Positions 21,374 to 30,320 of a stretch of 64,000 bases of DNA are shown here, piece by piece. Position 1 is the stretch's first letter. The number at the start of each line of letters is the position of its first letter. The DNA comes from Pseudanabaena sp. PCC 7367. Its GTDB lineage: Bacteria; Cyanobacteriota; Cyanobacteriia; Pseudanabaenales; Pseudanabaenaceae. The notes below the pieces were generated by a model that had not been told where the DNA came from, did not search any database, and saw nothing but the letters and a program-made list of their open reading frames with translations. The stretch is taken from the NCBI RefSeq assembly GCF_000317065.1, contig NC_019701.1, positions 248,001 to 312,000 of the forward strand, given 5' to 3'. The translations under genes were made by a program, and so were the position numbers.

Positions 21374-23404
21374 TTAATTGGGACAATCGAGCGTTGCCCT
21401 GGTAGCCCTGCGTTGCTCTGGAGATTCCGCAAAAGTTTGTCCCGCTGCAATTTTACAAAAATAAGTTTTGCTAGTATCCGCTAAATTCACCACATCCGTA
21501 AAATCAGCCCCATCAATACTCGCTAGCTGATTCACATCCGTACCGCGTAAATTGGCTCCACTCAAATTTGCCCCAATTAAATTCGCCTGGGTCAAGTCCG
21601 CTGAGCTTAAATCCACCTCTCGCAAGTCGGCATAGTTGAGATTCGCTAATTTTAAATTTGCCGATCGTAAGTCGGCCAGCAATAGTACCGCTGCTTCCAG
21701 TTGGGCATTCTCTAGCTCTGCTGCACTTAAATTACTTTCCTGCAAATTTGCCTTCAATAAATTGGCATCATTCAAATTAGCCAGCAACAAATTAGCCGCA
21801 CTGAGATCGGCCAACGAAAGATCGGTTTGGCTCAGATCCGCCCGCATCAATTCTGCACCGCGCAACACCGCAAAATTAAGATCGGCCTGTTTCAAATTAG
21901 CCCGCAATAGCCGCGCCCCGGTTAAATTCACCTCCGACATGATTGCATTGGTCAGGTTGGCTTCGGTTAGGTCGGCACCGGAAAAATCCACACCGCGTAA
22001 ATCTGCGCCTGTTGCGATCGCCCCAGTTAAGTTCGCGCCGCCCAATCTGGCATCACTGAAGTCAGTTTCGGAGAGCAGGGCATTTTGCAAGTTAATCTCG
22101 TTTAACTCTGCGCCGCTGAGAATTTCACCGCTGAGATCGACATTGGCAAAGTCTCGTTCGCCCTCTGCATAGGCACTCAACAATTCGGCGGCGGTGATTG
22201 GTGCTAATACAATTTCTGGATCATTATTTGCATTTGGGCTGGGAGCGGGATTAGATGTGGCAGTCGAATCGGTTGCGTCAGGATTAGTCTCGCTATTAGT
22301 GGGCTGGCCAGGACTGGGTTGAGTAGGGATCGAACCACGATTACTAACGCGATTACTCAGCGTACTGATCACGATCGTAGCCATCAGGGCACTGAGCCCC
22401 AGGGTTAAACCCACCACCGCAGTGAGCATCAACCATTGCGATCGCGGTAGGCTTGCGCTGCCAGTTTTAAGCGTTTGCAAGTAATGGCCTGATTTGAGGC
22501 GTTGCCATAGTCCAGGTGGCTCCACCACGATCATATCGCCCCGACAGCGGCGGATCAGTTGCGATCGTAATTTTTTGGTGGCCGGGTCTTCGATCGTAGC
22601 GATCGATTGAAATACCGGTGATGATTCCGGCTCTTTGAAGTCATCCTGCCGAAAAATCAGGTTCTTATTGTCTTCGTGGAACGATTGCCAGAGTTGCGGT
22701 TGCTGCGCCAGGGCATGGAGCGAGAGGGAAATTACATCAAAGGAAAACTCATCCACCGATTCATCAAAGTCATGGGGCGATCGGGCGGGTGCTTGATAGT
22801 TGGGGTGTCCGGTTTCGATCGGTGGGTTGCCCCTCAGCGCTGGCACATACATGCCGTCATAATCAACCAGCTTTAATTCACCACCATTGGTGACCATAAT
22901 GTTGCCATGCTGCAAATCACCGTGGCCAATCCCGGCCGATCGCAGGTCTGATTTTAATTGCTTAAGCTTTTGATCCAGGCTTAGTAACTCTTTGGCATCA
23001 TTAATATGCTCACCAATATAGAGATCTAATTCCTGGCCGTCGATCCAATCCATTTTCAAAATTGGATACCATTGCCCCTGCACCAGAATGCCATGATCAA
23101 TAAATTCAAAATCCACCAGATAGGGCAAATTAGACTGCCGCAGATGATCGCCAATTCTGGCATAGCGCTCTTGCACATCAAACTGGGGTGCCCTGGTGAA
23201 GCACCGCACCGCCCATGATTGCTCTTGATTGCAAAGTTTATAAACCGTGGCAAAGTTACCCGACCACAGCAACATGCGGCCGCGCTGGTTTTTGGCCGGA
23301 TGCGATCGCCGCAACTGTTCGTCTTGAAAACAGATCTGCGGATTTTGCACCGCCGCGGTGAAATCAATGTTGAGGGGCCAACTTTCGGAAATCATGACCT
23401 TCAT
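21374..23404 (-). CDS. YegI-type protein kinase fused to TM and pentapeptide repeats
   Basis: Residues 45-290 are a divergent Ser/Thr kinase: the Gly loop is SGNFATVYK, the beta-3 strand is WAVRCF (Arg where most kinases have Lys, as in this family), the catalytic loop is HGDLQHGN (161-168) and the metal loop is VDYDG (180-184). This HGDLQHGN/DYDGMYVPAL pattern is typical of TerY-P/YegI-associated kinases. A single membrane helix at 324-347 and a Pro/Ser/Asn linker lead to about 40 pentapeptide repeats (415-635) and a short Cys-containing tail, predicted outside the membrane. The gene starts 15 bases after the PP2C phosphatase gene and is surely co-transcribed with it. Catalytic Asp and Asn are present, so activity is plausible. 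The pentapeptide fusion is the unusual feature. Confidence 0.87.
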   Translation of the reverse strand: MKVMISESWPLNIDFTAAVQNPQICFQDEQLRRSHPAKNQRGRMLLWSGNFATVYKLCNQEQSWAVRCFTRAPQFDVQERYARIGDHLRQSNLPYLVDFEFIDHGILVQGQWYPILKMDWIDGQELDLYIGEHINDAKELLSLDQKLKQLKSDLRSAGIGHGDLQHGNIMVTNGGELKLVDYDGMYVPALRGNPPIETGHPNYQAPARSPHDFDESVDEFSFDVISLSLHALAQQPQLWQSFHEDNKNLIFRQDDFKEPESSPVFQSIATIEDPATKKLRSQLIRRCRGDMIVVEPPGLWQRLKSGHYLQTLKTGSASLPRSQWLMLTAVVGLTLGLSALMATIVISTLSNRVSNRGSIPTQPSPGQPTNSETNPDATDSTATSNPAPSPNANNDPEIVLAPITAAELLSAYAEGERDFANVDLSGEILSGAELNEINLQNALLSETDFSDARLGGANLTGAIATGADLRGVDFSGADLTEANLTNAIMSEVNLTGARLLRANLKQADLNFAVLRGAELMRADLSQTDLSLADLSAANLLLANLNDANLLKANLQESNLSAAELENAQLEAAVLLLADLRSANLKLANLNYADLREVDLSSADLTQANLIGANLSGANLRGTDVNQLASIDGADFTDVVNLADTSKTYFCKIAAGQTFAESPEQRRATRATLDCPN

Positions 23405-23419
23405 AACGTTAAGACAACC

Positions 23420-24727
23420 TTAGGTTACGCTAAGGTGCAGCATGGTGGTGTCGTCATTTTGCAACAGGTGCCGATCGCGCAAATGCTCGACCCAATCGCC
23501 AAAGGCATGGCGATCGCTAAATTTATTTAATTCCTGCCAGGGATTGGCATTCGCCTCAATTTGCCTCAAGATCCAACTGGCTAAGGCATCGGTGACTAGA
23601 TAAAATTCGTCGCCCACCACGGCGCGATCGCAGAGATGTTTAATGGTGGGCAGGGTCTCGGCATTTAGCAATGAGCCAACCAGACTGGAACGGTGGCTAA
23701 ATTGACTAGCATGATCGATCGGAAAGCTGTGCAAAAGTTGACCATCTCTGACCACAAACAGACAAGAATCACCGATCGCCATGGCGCGCCAATAATTGTT
23801 TGCGTCTATTTCTAATCCTAGCAAAGTAGCGAACGTGCCTGCTTCAGCCTTGCGCTTAGCATACCAGACCAGCTCTTGTGCGAGAATCCATTTTGCCCAG
23901 TTTAGTTGCAGCGGCATCAACCAGTTACTTAGATTACTTAGATTATTTAGATTATTTAGATTATTTAGTTGCTGATGATTTTTACCCATCGGCTCAGTTG
24001 AGTCAGTCAGTTCGCCATTGTGATTCACTAATTGATCGCTTTGATCGGCATTAACAAAATCCAAAAAACTTGATGGCTGCAAATCAGGCCGATCGCCATT
24101 ATTAAGATCAACAGCATTATTTGCCCCCAAGATTTCGCCAGAATCAATCCCCCTTTCACGATCAGGCCAAATTGGTACATCTACAAACCTGGTCACCAAA
24201 TCCTGTGCCCATTTTTGCGCGAATGATGATTCCGTCGCGCCATCGGCGATCGCAAAACAACTCGATCGTTCATTCTGTTGCCAGGCATAGGCATCTTCGC
24301 ATTCAGACCTTGTATTCCCAGCCTTAGCCACGCTATAGCAACTAACTAAGCGGATGTTGCTGGCGATCGGCAGATTATTAGTAGTGTCTGGGGCGATCGC
24401 CTGGGTGGGCATGTTGCTTTGGTCTTTAGTTTGAGAGTTATTGAAGTTGATTTGGTTGGGATGGGGATCGATCGCTAAAGAGCCTAACACAGTTGATTGA
24501 TTGGGGCTAGCGGTGTTTTTTGCTTCACCTTTCTTAGCAATTGAATCACTTCCAAAATTACTAGCTTGATTTCCTTGCTGGTTCTGCTCATTAATTCGAG
24601 CAATAGTTTGCTGGTTAGGGCTATACAAAGAAGACCGCCCCGGTGCAGCATTGTTCCCATCAGCATTGGCGGAGCGATCGCCACCCCCCAAACGACCATA
24701 GATATAGTCAAATAGACTCTTAAACAT
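23420..24727 (-). CDS. PP2C-like phosphatase of the vWA/PP2C/kinase triad
   Basis: The N-terminal 125 residues are polar low-complexity sequence. The PP2C core follows (about 128-430): CEDAYAW, then FAIADGATESSFAQKWA (158-174) matching the DGA metal motif, IGDSCLFVVRDG, and GDEFYLVTDALASW carrying a further metal-binding Asp. An insert at about 205-275 is rich in Asn/Asp/Leu and includes the NNLNNLNNLSNLSN repeat. It belongs to the YegK/PphC type that pairs with a vWA protein and a kinase. It would reverse phosphorylation by the downstream kinase. The gene is 15 bases upstream of the kinase and 402 bases downstream of the vWA gene. Confidence 0.85.
   Translation of the reverse strand: MFKSLFDYIYGRLGGGDRSANADGNNAAPGRSSLYSPNQQTIARINEQNQQGNQASNFGSDSIAKKGEAKNTASPNQSTVLGSLAIDPHPNQINFNNSQTKDQSNMPTQAIAPDTTNNLPIASNIRLVSCYSVAKAGNTRSECEDAYAWQQNERSSCFAIADGATESSFAQKWAQDLVTRFVDVPIWPDRERGIDSGEILGANNAVDLNNGDRPDLQPSSFLDFVNADQSDQLVNHNGELTDSTEPMGKNHQQLNNLNNLNNLSNLSNWLMPLQLNWAKWILAQELVWYAKRKAEAGTFATLLGLEIDANNYWRAMAIGDSCLFVVRDGQLLHSFPIDHASQFSHRSSLVGSLLNAETLPTIKHLCDRAVVGDEFYLVTDALASWILRQIEANANPWQELNKFSDRHAFGDWVEHLRDRHLLQNDDTTMLHLSVT
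23927..23971 (-). repeat. 9-bp tandem repeat inside the phosphatase gene
   Basis: Five 9-bp units of A(C/T)TTAGATT, the last one imperfect, encode a tripeptide (Asn-Leu-Asn/Ser) repeat within the low-complexity insert of the PP2C protein. The frame is maintained in every unit. Confidence 0.85.
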
Positions 24728-25129
24728 CAGCTAACCCTATCCACCAAACCGATCGCCAGCTATTTAATATCCCCCGCCGATCTCCTGCTTACTTTGCTGA
24801 CTGATTAAATCATGAGCTAAATCACGATCGGAGACTTTGGCGCTGATCCTACCTCAATTTCTAATTAGCTGTTAGCTTAATTCAAACCTAAGCCGATCAG
24901 CCGACTGATACTGCTGGTTATCCAGTTTGAGATTGCGTCTGGCTCAAACAGCAGCCCAACAATCCAAGATGTTGTTGTTAGAAGGGTGAAGGCTGATCGC
25001 TCTTGTAAGCAATATTAAATTCCCTCGATCGTCCATCTCCCATAGCCACAATGCAATAAGCGGGTCAATCACTTGGAGCAGGATTATTTAACTGAACTAT
25101 ATAACTGCAGCAAAATGCGACAGCCAACA
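24728..25129. other. Spacer between vWA and PP2C genes
   Basis: This is a 402-base gap inside an otherwise functional triad. It contains a compound inverted repeat at 24911-24954: CTGCTG and CAGCAG at the ends, CTGG-TTAT-CCAG and TTTGAG/CTCAAA inside. It could be a transcript processing site or part of a separate promoter for the PP2C-kinase pair. I see no open frame that looks coding. Confidence 0.35.
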
Positions 25130-25972
25130 TTAGCGCAAATTATCTACTCTTGTACCAATATCCAGAAACTGAATCAACTTGACTGGATCGGCATTAAACA
25201 TAAAGGCGCGGGAATCGGCCGACACCTTGTAGCTCTCATTCTCAGCCGCTTTCTGGGCAGAACTGGGCAGAATACTAGAAAGCTCATACATTAACTTGGC
25301 ATAGGGATCATTTAGCACTTCTGCATGATTAGGGAAGCAAACCGGAGCCGCATACTCAGAGGAAAGATGGATGTTGTAGAGCAGCACATTGCCATCATTG
25401 GTATGTAGTTGCTTGAGGTTTTCAGCTTCTTCGCGGGGATCGCCATCGGTGGACTCGCCATCAGTAATATTAATTACCGTCGGTGGATAGCTATTGGGGT
25501 GTTGATCGACCCATTCCGCCAGAATCGTGTGGGCAAAATCAAATACACCACACATCGCCGTACCGCCATGGGCCATTGGCTTGAACCAAACCGGAAAATC
25601 ATTGGCAACTTCGATCATCCCGCCCATACCGTCTGGCACTTCATGAATGCGATTTTCTAGCTCAGATGGGTTTTCGTAAATTGTACTAATCGGGGCGATC
25701 GTCCGGCCAGAGAGCGCACCATTAAAAGCAGGACTCACGTCGCTACTATAGCCAATTACCCCCACATCAAAATAATCATAGATCTCATTGCCCTTCACAC
25801 AACGCTGACCAAGGGAGTCGATCAAACGATTTACAGCATCAGCCACTGCCTGTGCCTTTTGGGTCTCAGGGCTGCCCTGCCCGCTAAAACTGTCAGCCAT
25901 CGATCCAGAACGATCGATCAAGAACAGAAAGCAACTTGGATTGCGGCGGCTAATTTCGGCGGTATAGGGCAT
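25130..25972 (-). CDS. von Willebrand factor A protein (YegL/TerY-like)
   Basis: This is a 280-residue single-domain vWA protein without signal peptide. The MIDAS metal site is complete: Asp20-Arg-Ser22-Gly-Ser24, Thr138 (HGGT) and Asp171 (NITDGEST). Proteins of this type (YegL in E. coli, TerY relatives) occur with a PP2C phosphatase and a YegI-like kinase and are proposed to act as adaptor or chaperone in a phosphorylation circuit. Here both partners follow downstream on the same strand. The domain is cytoplasmic. Family membership is very clear; the role is inferred from context. Confidence 0.88.
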   Translation of the reverse strand: MPYTAEISRRNPSCFLFLIDRSGSMADSFSGQGSPETQKAQAVADAVNRLIDSLGQRCVKGNEIYDYFDVGVIGYSSDVSPAFNGALSGRTIAPISTIYENPSELENRIHEVPDGMGGMIEVANDFPVWFKPMAHGGTAMCGVFDFAHTILAEWVDQHPNSYPPTVINITDGESTDGDPREEAENLKQLHTNDGNVLLYNIHLSSEYAAPVCFPNHAEVLNDPYAKLMYELSSILPSSAQKAAENESYKVSADSRAFMFNADPVKLIQFLDIGTRVDNLR

Positions 25973-26152
25973 ATGCGGATTAACCAGATCTTGGATAAAT
26001 TGGGCTTATTTGTCACATAGTCTATCAAAGCTAAACTGACCCTTGCTACGGCCATTTGTCTTTGCTTGTGCTACGCGCGATCGCCTAGGCTCTGCTTAGT
26101 TACACTAAGATTAATTTAATTCTGGAGTAATTCAATTCAATAACTAAACATC

Positions 26153-26506
26153 ATGACCGATCTATTTGCCAGTCTGCTTGACAATGCCCTCAAAAAAGAA
26201 AACCTGTTTGCGCTGTCGCTATTTCCCTACCTGGCTTTTCTATGGTTTATCACCAAGTCCAAGCTCATGCCCAGAGTGGCGCTATTTGGCTTCTATGGCA
26301 CGCTGGTATTTGTGGGCGTAACGATTCCGGTGGGCATTTATGCTGAAAAAACCTATGGCACTTCGCTGGCCAATGTGGATTTTTTGCATGGTGGCGCGGA
26401 GGTGTTTTTAACCTTGGCAAATATTCTGGTGGCGGTGGGGTTCAAGATTGCGATCGATCGGTTTAAGGAGCAGCAATCAGATCAACCGGAATCACCCCAA
26501 AATTAG
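26153..26506 (+). CDS. Small DUF3593-like membrane protein
   Basis: This protein has 117 residues and three predicted helices (about 18-35, 42-63 and 82-103). The pattern FALSLFPYLAFLWFITKS, then ALFGFYGTLVFVGVTIPVGIYA, then LANVDFLHGGAEVFLTLANIL resembles the DUF3593 family, which I recall as restricted to cyanobacteria and plastid-bearing eukaryotes, function unknown. It is divergent from the vWA gene with 180 bases between. Its acidic/Gln-rich tail is soluble. Confidence 0.72.
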   Translation: MTDLFASLLDNALKKENLFALSLFPYLAFLWFITKSKLMPRVALFGFYGTLVFVGVTIPVGIYAEKTYGTSLANVDFLHGGAEVFLTLANILVAVGFKIAIDRFKEQQSDQPESPQN

Positions 26507-26856
26507 TTTTAATTTTGGCTATACCAAGCGCAAGACTTATGCTATTAACTAGCATGGTGAGATTATCAATTTGAGACGTTGATTTTCCAGTAAATAATTT
26601 GTTGATCGATGATGATGCTAAACCCGATCGGTGCTAATCGGTAAGCATAATTTAGTCAATGATCTAATGAACGAATCATTTAGAATCTTGCCTGATTGTG
26701 GTTTGACCTGGGTGGCTGAGGCTTGTGATTTTGATATTTTTGCAGAGGCTAAAAAGGCTATGTGGAGCTTTTTTGGATGCTCTGGCAATTATTAAAAAAT
26801 CGGTGTTATTGGGTTAAAGCTTCGGAGATTCTGCAGGGATTTAGGTATGAGGGGAT
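26507..26856. other. Intergenic region
   Basis: These 350 bases lie between two rightward genes. There is a 42-codon ATG frame at 26667-26795 with reasonable residue composition but no ribosome binding site, so I do not call it. No strong hairpin is visible. Confidence 0.3.
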
Positions 26857-28638
26857 ATGAAATTAAATAACTTGGCTAGTAATGGTAACTGGTTGGTTCA
26901 TTCTTTTAGGATTAAGAGTCTAGGGCGATTTGGTACTGCGATCGCTACCTTGTTAATTCCTTTATTGCCAACAGCGATCGCCTCTGCCCAGGTGGATCAC
27001 GTGGATCACAAAGATCAGCAACCGATTGTCAGTAATTCTGCCGCCGCAAAACTGGAATTACTCGCCCAATCAGAGCCAGATGCCAAGCCGATCGAGCAAC
27101 CCTCCAGTGCTGAATTCTGGGCACAGGTCGAACCGATCGTCCAAAACCAGGTCAAGTTAGTTGAGACCCTCTATCAGGCCAGCCAGACCCAAGATCCAGC
27201 GATCGTGCGCAAGGTACGCAATCAATTGATCTTGCATGTAAGCGACATTGAGCGATTGCTGCGTCGCTATCCCTATACGGGCGATTGCCCTGATTTTGCT
27301 AGTCCTGTTAGTAATAGTCCTGCCGTTAATGCCTTTGCCAAGCTTTCCTCTGGCAATCTCACCCCGTCTGAGGCCTATTGCGGCTTGCAGCTCACCCGCG
27401 CCGAACTTTTGCCCCTGTTCCATCGCCTAGCATTTCGGAACCTGATTTTGCAGCGGGAAGGCTTGGAGCTAGAGCCAGTTTTGCTGGTGGATGGCAGTGA
27501 GCCCTATTTCGATCCGTTTGAGGATTGGTATTTTCAGAGTACCCGCTTTCCCCGTGAGCGCTACTATGCCAGGCTGCGGGCACAACGCTTGCCACCCCTG
27601 GAAATCCCTGAAACCAAGCCCATAAATAAATCTGCGATCGCACCCCATGTGGTGATCAGCACCAAGACAGCGATCGGCTATACCCAACCAGAATTATTTG
27701 CGATTACGCCCCCCTCATTGGCGCCCGATAGTTTCATTGGTCAGAGTGCTTTGCTGGCGTTGCGATCGCCCCTGCGCCGCGAGCCCTACGTTTACCGCGA
27801 CACGATGCAGGTATATTTCCAGGCGATCGATGTCCAGGATTATGCTGACTTTTTAGATACCTATACTGGTACTGGCTTTGCCCTGTTGCAGCCGGAACCG
27901 GACGACATCTATACCTTTGCGGTGCAATCTGAGTCATATATTCCACCATTACTAGCAGCCGCACCGACGCTGCCTTCTGGGGGCAAGATCGATCGCCTAG
28001 CGATTTCCACCCTCAGCAATCCCTATCAGGGTAATCCCGAAGATTTATTTGAGCCTACTCAAGCCTTGCAAATTGAGCGCGGTGAATTTGAGTTGGCGGG
28101 GACAATGCGACCTTTCAATGATTCGCCGTTGATGCTGACGCTGGATGGAGAGCAACTGATTATTAATGGCTATGACCTGGATTATGGCTTTATCCAGAAG
28201 TTGGGAGATGTGCCCTTAGATGCGATCGATCTTGATGCCGAGCAAGCGCCGGAAACGGTCAATCCAGCGCTATGGAATTATTTCTGGCGCTATCAACCAC
28301 CCACCCTGGTCAGTGCATTGAAGTCCCAAAAGCGGCTCTATGCCACAGAAAAATTAACGATTGGCAATGCGGCGATCGTCAGTCAGTTGCCGATCGAGCT
28401 GGAGCAAACCTATTTACTGCGATCGGTGGCCTATGATTTACCAGAAGCAGTCACCAATCCGCGTTTATCGATTAGTCGCAATTTTCCCTATCTAGAAATT
28501 GCCAACAGTAGCGATGTGTTGATTGCGCTGCGGCCGATCCGCGATCGAAATGGCAGCTATACTATATTATGGCGAATCCTAAAGCGATTCCCCTCGCCAC
28601 AGATCGAAGACCTGGAACAATATGCACGTATTCGCTAG
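26857..28638 (+). CDS. Hypothetical secreted protein
   Basis: This 593-residue protein has a signal peptide (basic start, hydrophobic core about 25-43, cleavage near ASA at 43). Two Cys in the mature N-terminal part (in GDCPDF and EAYCGLQ) could form a disulfide. The middle and C-terminal regions look beta-rich, with no enzyme motif I recognise. The last 17 bases overlap the start of the SLH lipoprotein gene, which indicates translational coupling and suggests the two act together in the envelope. Composition fits the genome. Confidence 0.78.
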   Translation: MKLNNLASNGNWLVHSFRIKSLGRFGTAIATLLIPLLPTAIASAQVDHVDHKDQQPIVSNSAAAKLELLAQSEPDAKPIEQPSSAEFWAQVEPIVQNQVKLVETLYQASQTQDPAIVRKVRNQLILHVSDIERLLRRYPYTGDCPDFASPVSNSPAVNAFAKLSSGNLTPSEAYCGLQLTRAELLPLFHRLAFRNLILQREGLELEPVLLVDGSEPYFDPFEDWYFQSTRFPRERYYARLRAQRLPPLEIPETKPINKSAIAPHVVISTKTAIGYTQPELFAITPPSLAPDSFIGQSALLALRSPLRREPYVYRDTMQVYFQAIDVQDYADFLDTYTGTGFALLQPEPDDIYTFAVQSESYIPPLLAAAPTLPSGGKIDRLAISTLSNPYQGNPEDLFEPTQALQIERGEFELAGTMRPFNDSPLMLTLDGEQLIINGYDLDYGFIQKLGDVPLDAIDLDAEQAPETVNPALWNYFWRYQPPTLVSALKSQKRLYATEKLTIGNAAIVSQLPIELEQTYLLRSVAYDLPEAVTNPRLSISRNFPYLEIANSSDVLIALRPIRDRNGSYTILWRILKRFPSPQIEDLEQYARIR

Positions 28639-30223
28639 AACGGCAAAGCTGGGTAAGACTCGTAAAAACAAACGATCGCCGCAACGGTTTTCAATTGCGA
28701 TCGCTGGTTGTGCGCTGATTTCCTTGCTAGCTGGTTGTAGCGGTACTGATTGGGGAAACCTTGTCGAACGCCGGGTTAGTCCCATTAACAGCGAGATCGA
28801 GGTAATCGAATTGCCAACCGATTTCCCCAGCACTGTGCCAATCTATGAGACGGCGCAGCTAGTTGAACTAAAGCGATCGCCCCAGCCAGAGTTCCCCACC
28901 TCGGAAAGTTTGGCGGAGCAAGCTAATCGCACCAGTCAGGTATTCACCCAGTGGCAAACTAATGATTCCTTTAACGAGGTAGCTGGTTTCTATCGCGGTG
29001 CTTTTAGTCGCAATGGCTGGCGGACTATCTTAATTCCTGGTTTGGAATTACCAGAGGGCGATCGCCTGAATAATTCATCCAATTCGATCGATTCTACTGC
29101 TCCCTCTAACTCAACTGCTCAGCCCGATGATTCAAGCAATCCTACAACTCCAACCGAGCAAATCGAGCAAATTGAGCAAACCGAGCAAATAGATCAAACT
29201 AATTCACCAACTACAAATACTGCTTCATTCTTGGCACAGAAAGATGATTTACTGGTCACCGTTTCGATCGTGGCCGATGGCGATCGCAATGAGACCAAAA
29301 TCCTCTTGCAATATGTCCAGAACAATAATTTAAGCAACAATCTCGCTGGTATAACGGCTGGTAACGCCTTACCCAAACCGCCAGGATCATCTGAGCAAGA
29401 TCAAGATTCAGAGCGATCGCCGCAAGATCAGCAAAGCGATCAATCAACTAAAAATGAGACGGACAATCCCATTGCCGATCAAGATCCGGACGATCGCCCG
29501 ATTAAATCAGCCGCCAATAACTCCAGCCCCACTGAACCGATCAGCCCCACAAAATTAAGCGATCTCAATACTGTCCCGGCCGCATTACAAACCTTTGTCA
29601 AAGATATGGCTAAGCTGGGTGCGATCGATCCTGCCCAGGGCGATCGGCTGCAACCCAATGGCGAAATCAAACGCCGTGACTATGCCAGGTGGCTGGTGCT
29701 GGCCAACAATCGCATACATCAAAGCAACCCCAGCCGCCAGATTCGCTTGGCGCTCACGTCAGATAAACCCGCCTTCGCAGATGTAAAATCTGGCGATCCT
29801 GATTTTCTTTATATCCAAGCCCTGGCCAATGCGGGATTGATTGGCAATGCCAGCGGTGGGAACCAGAATTTGTTTAGACCCGATGCACCGCTGAGCCGCG
29901 AGGAGATGATTGCCTGGAAAGTGCCGCTAGATCTGCGCGATGGCTTACCCAATTCAGCCACGGTGGCAACAGTACAGCAAGCTTGGAATTTTCAAGATAG
30001 CGATCGGATTGCACCGGGTGCATTGGTGGCGATCTTGGGCGATGATCAATTGGGCGATCTGTCGAATATTCGCCGCAGCTTTGGCTATACCACCATTTTG
30101 CAACCAAAAAAACCCGTCACTCGCGCAGAGGCAGCGGCAGCCCTATGGCATTTTGGCACTGCCACCGATGGCATCTCGGCCAGGGATATTTTGCAAGCCA
30201 GTTCAGTAAATCCATCCAATTAA
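28622..30223 (+). CDS. SLH-domain lipoprotein
   Basis: This 533-residue protein has a lipobox LLAGC (Cys39) after a hydrophobic segment, so it is probably lipidated. Residues 140-295 are low-complexity (Asn/Ser/Thr/Gln/Asp, including EQIEQIEQTEQIDQ), interrupted by a short conserved strand pair (FLAQKDDLLVTVSIVADGD). The C-terminal 200 residues look like S-layer homology modules (KRRDYARWLVLANN, FADV, YIQALANAGLI, FRPDAPLSREEMIAW, VTRAEAAAALWHFG). SLH domains bind secondary cell-wall polymers or peptidoglycan. Its start lies inside the upstream gene, a 17-base overlap. Confidence 0.82.
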   Translation: MHVFARTAKLGKTRKNKRSPQRFSIAIAGCALISLLAGCSGTDWGNLVERRVSPINSEIEVIELPTDFPSTVPIYETAQLVELKRSPQPEFPTSESLAEQANRTSQVFTQWQTNDSFNEVAGFYRGAFSRNGWRTILIPGLELPEGDRLNNSSNSIDSTAPSNSTAQPDDSSNPTTPTEQIEQIEQTEQIDQTNSPTTNTASFLAQKDDLLVTVSIVADGDRNETKILLQYVQNNNLSNNLAGITAGNALPKPPGSSEQDQDSERSPQDQQSDQSTKNETDNPIADQDPDDRPIKSAANNSSPTEPISPTKLSDLNTVPAALQTFVKDMAKLGAIDPAQGDRLQPNGEIKRRDYARWLVLANNRIHQSNPSRQIRLALTSDKPAFADVKSGDPDFLYIQALANAGLIGNASGGNQNLFRPDAPLSREEMIAWKVPLDLRDGLPNSATVATVQQAWNFQDSDRIAPGALVAILGDDQLGDLSNIRRSFGYTTILQPKKPVTRAEAAAALWHFGTATDGISARDILQASSVNPSN

Positions 30224-30320
30224 AATCAGGATATACACTTTCTGAACCATTTCCTTTTCAAATTCAACATTAGAATGTAACTTTAATAAAGACAGTAGAG
30301 AATATTAAAGGTAAAAAGGA

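Noticed and set aside
26667-26795. 42-codon ATG frame in a spacer
   Set aside because: No ribosome binding site, no recognisable motif, and short enough to be chance.
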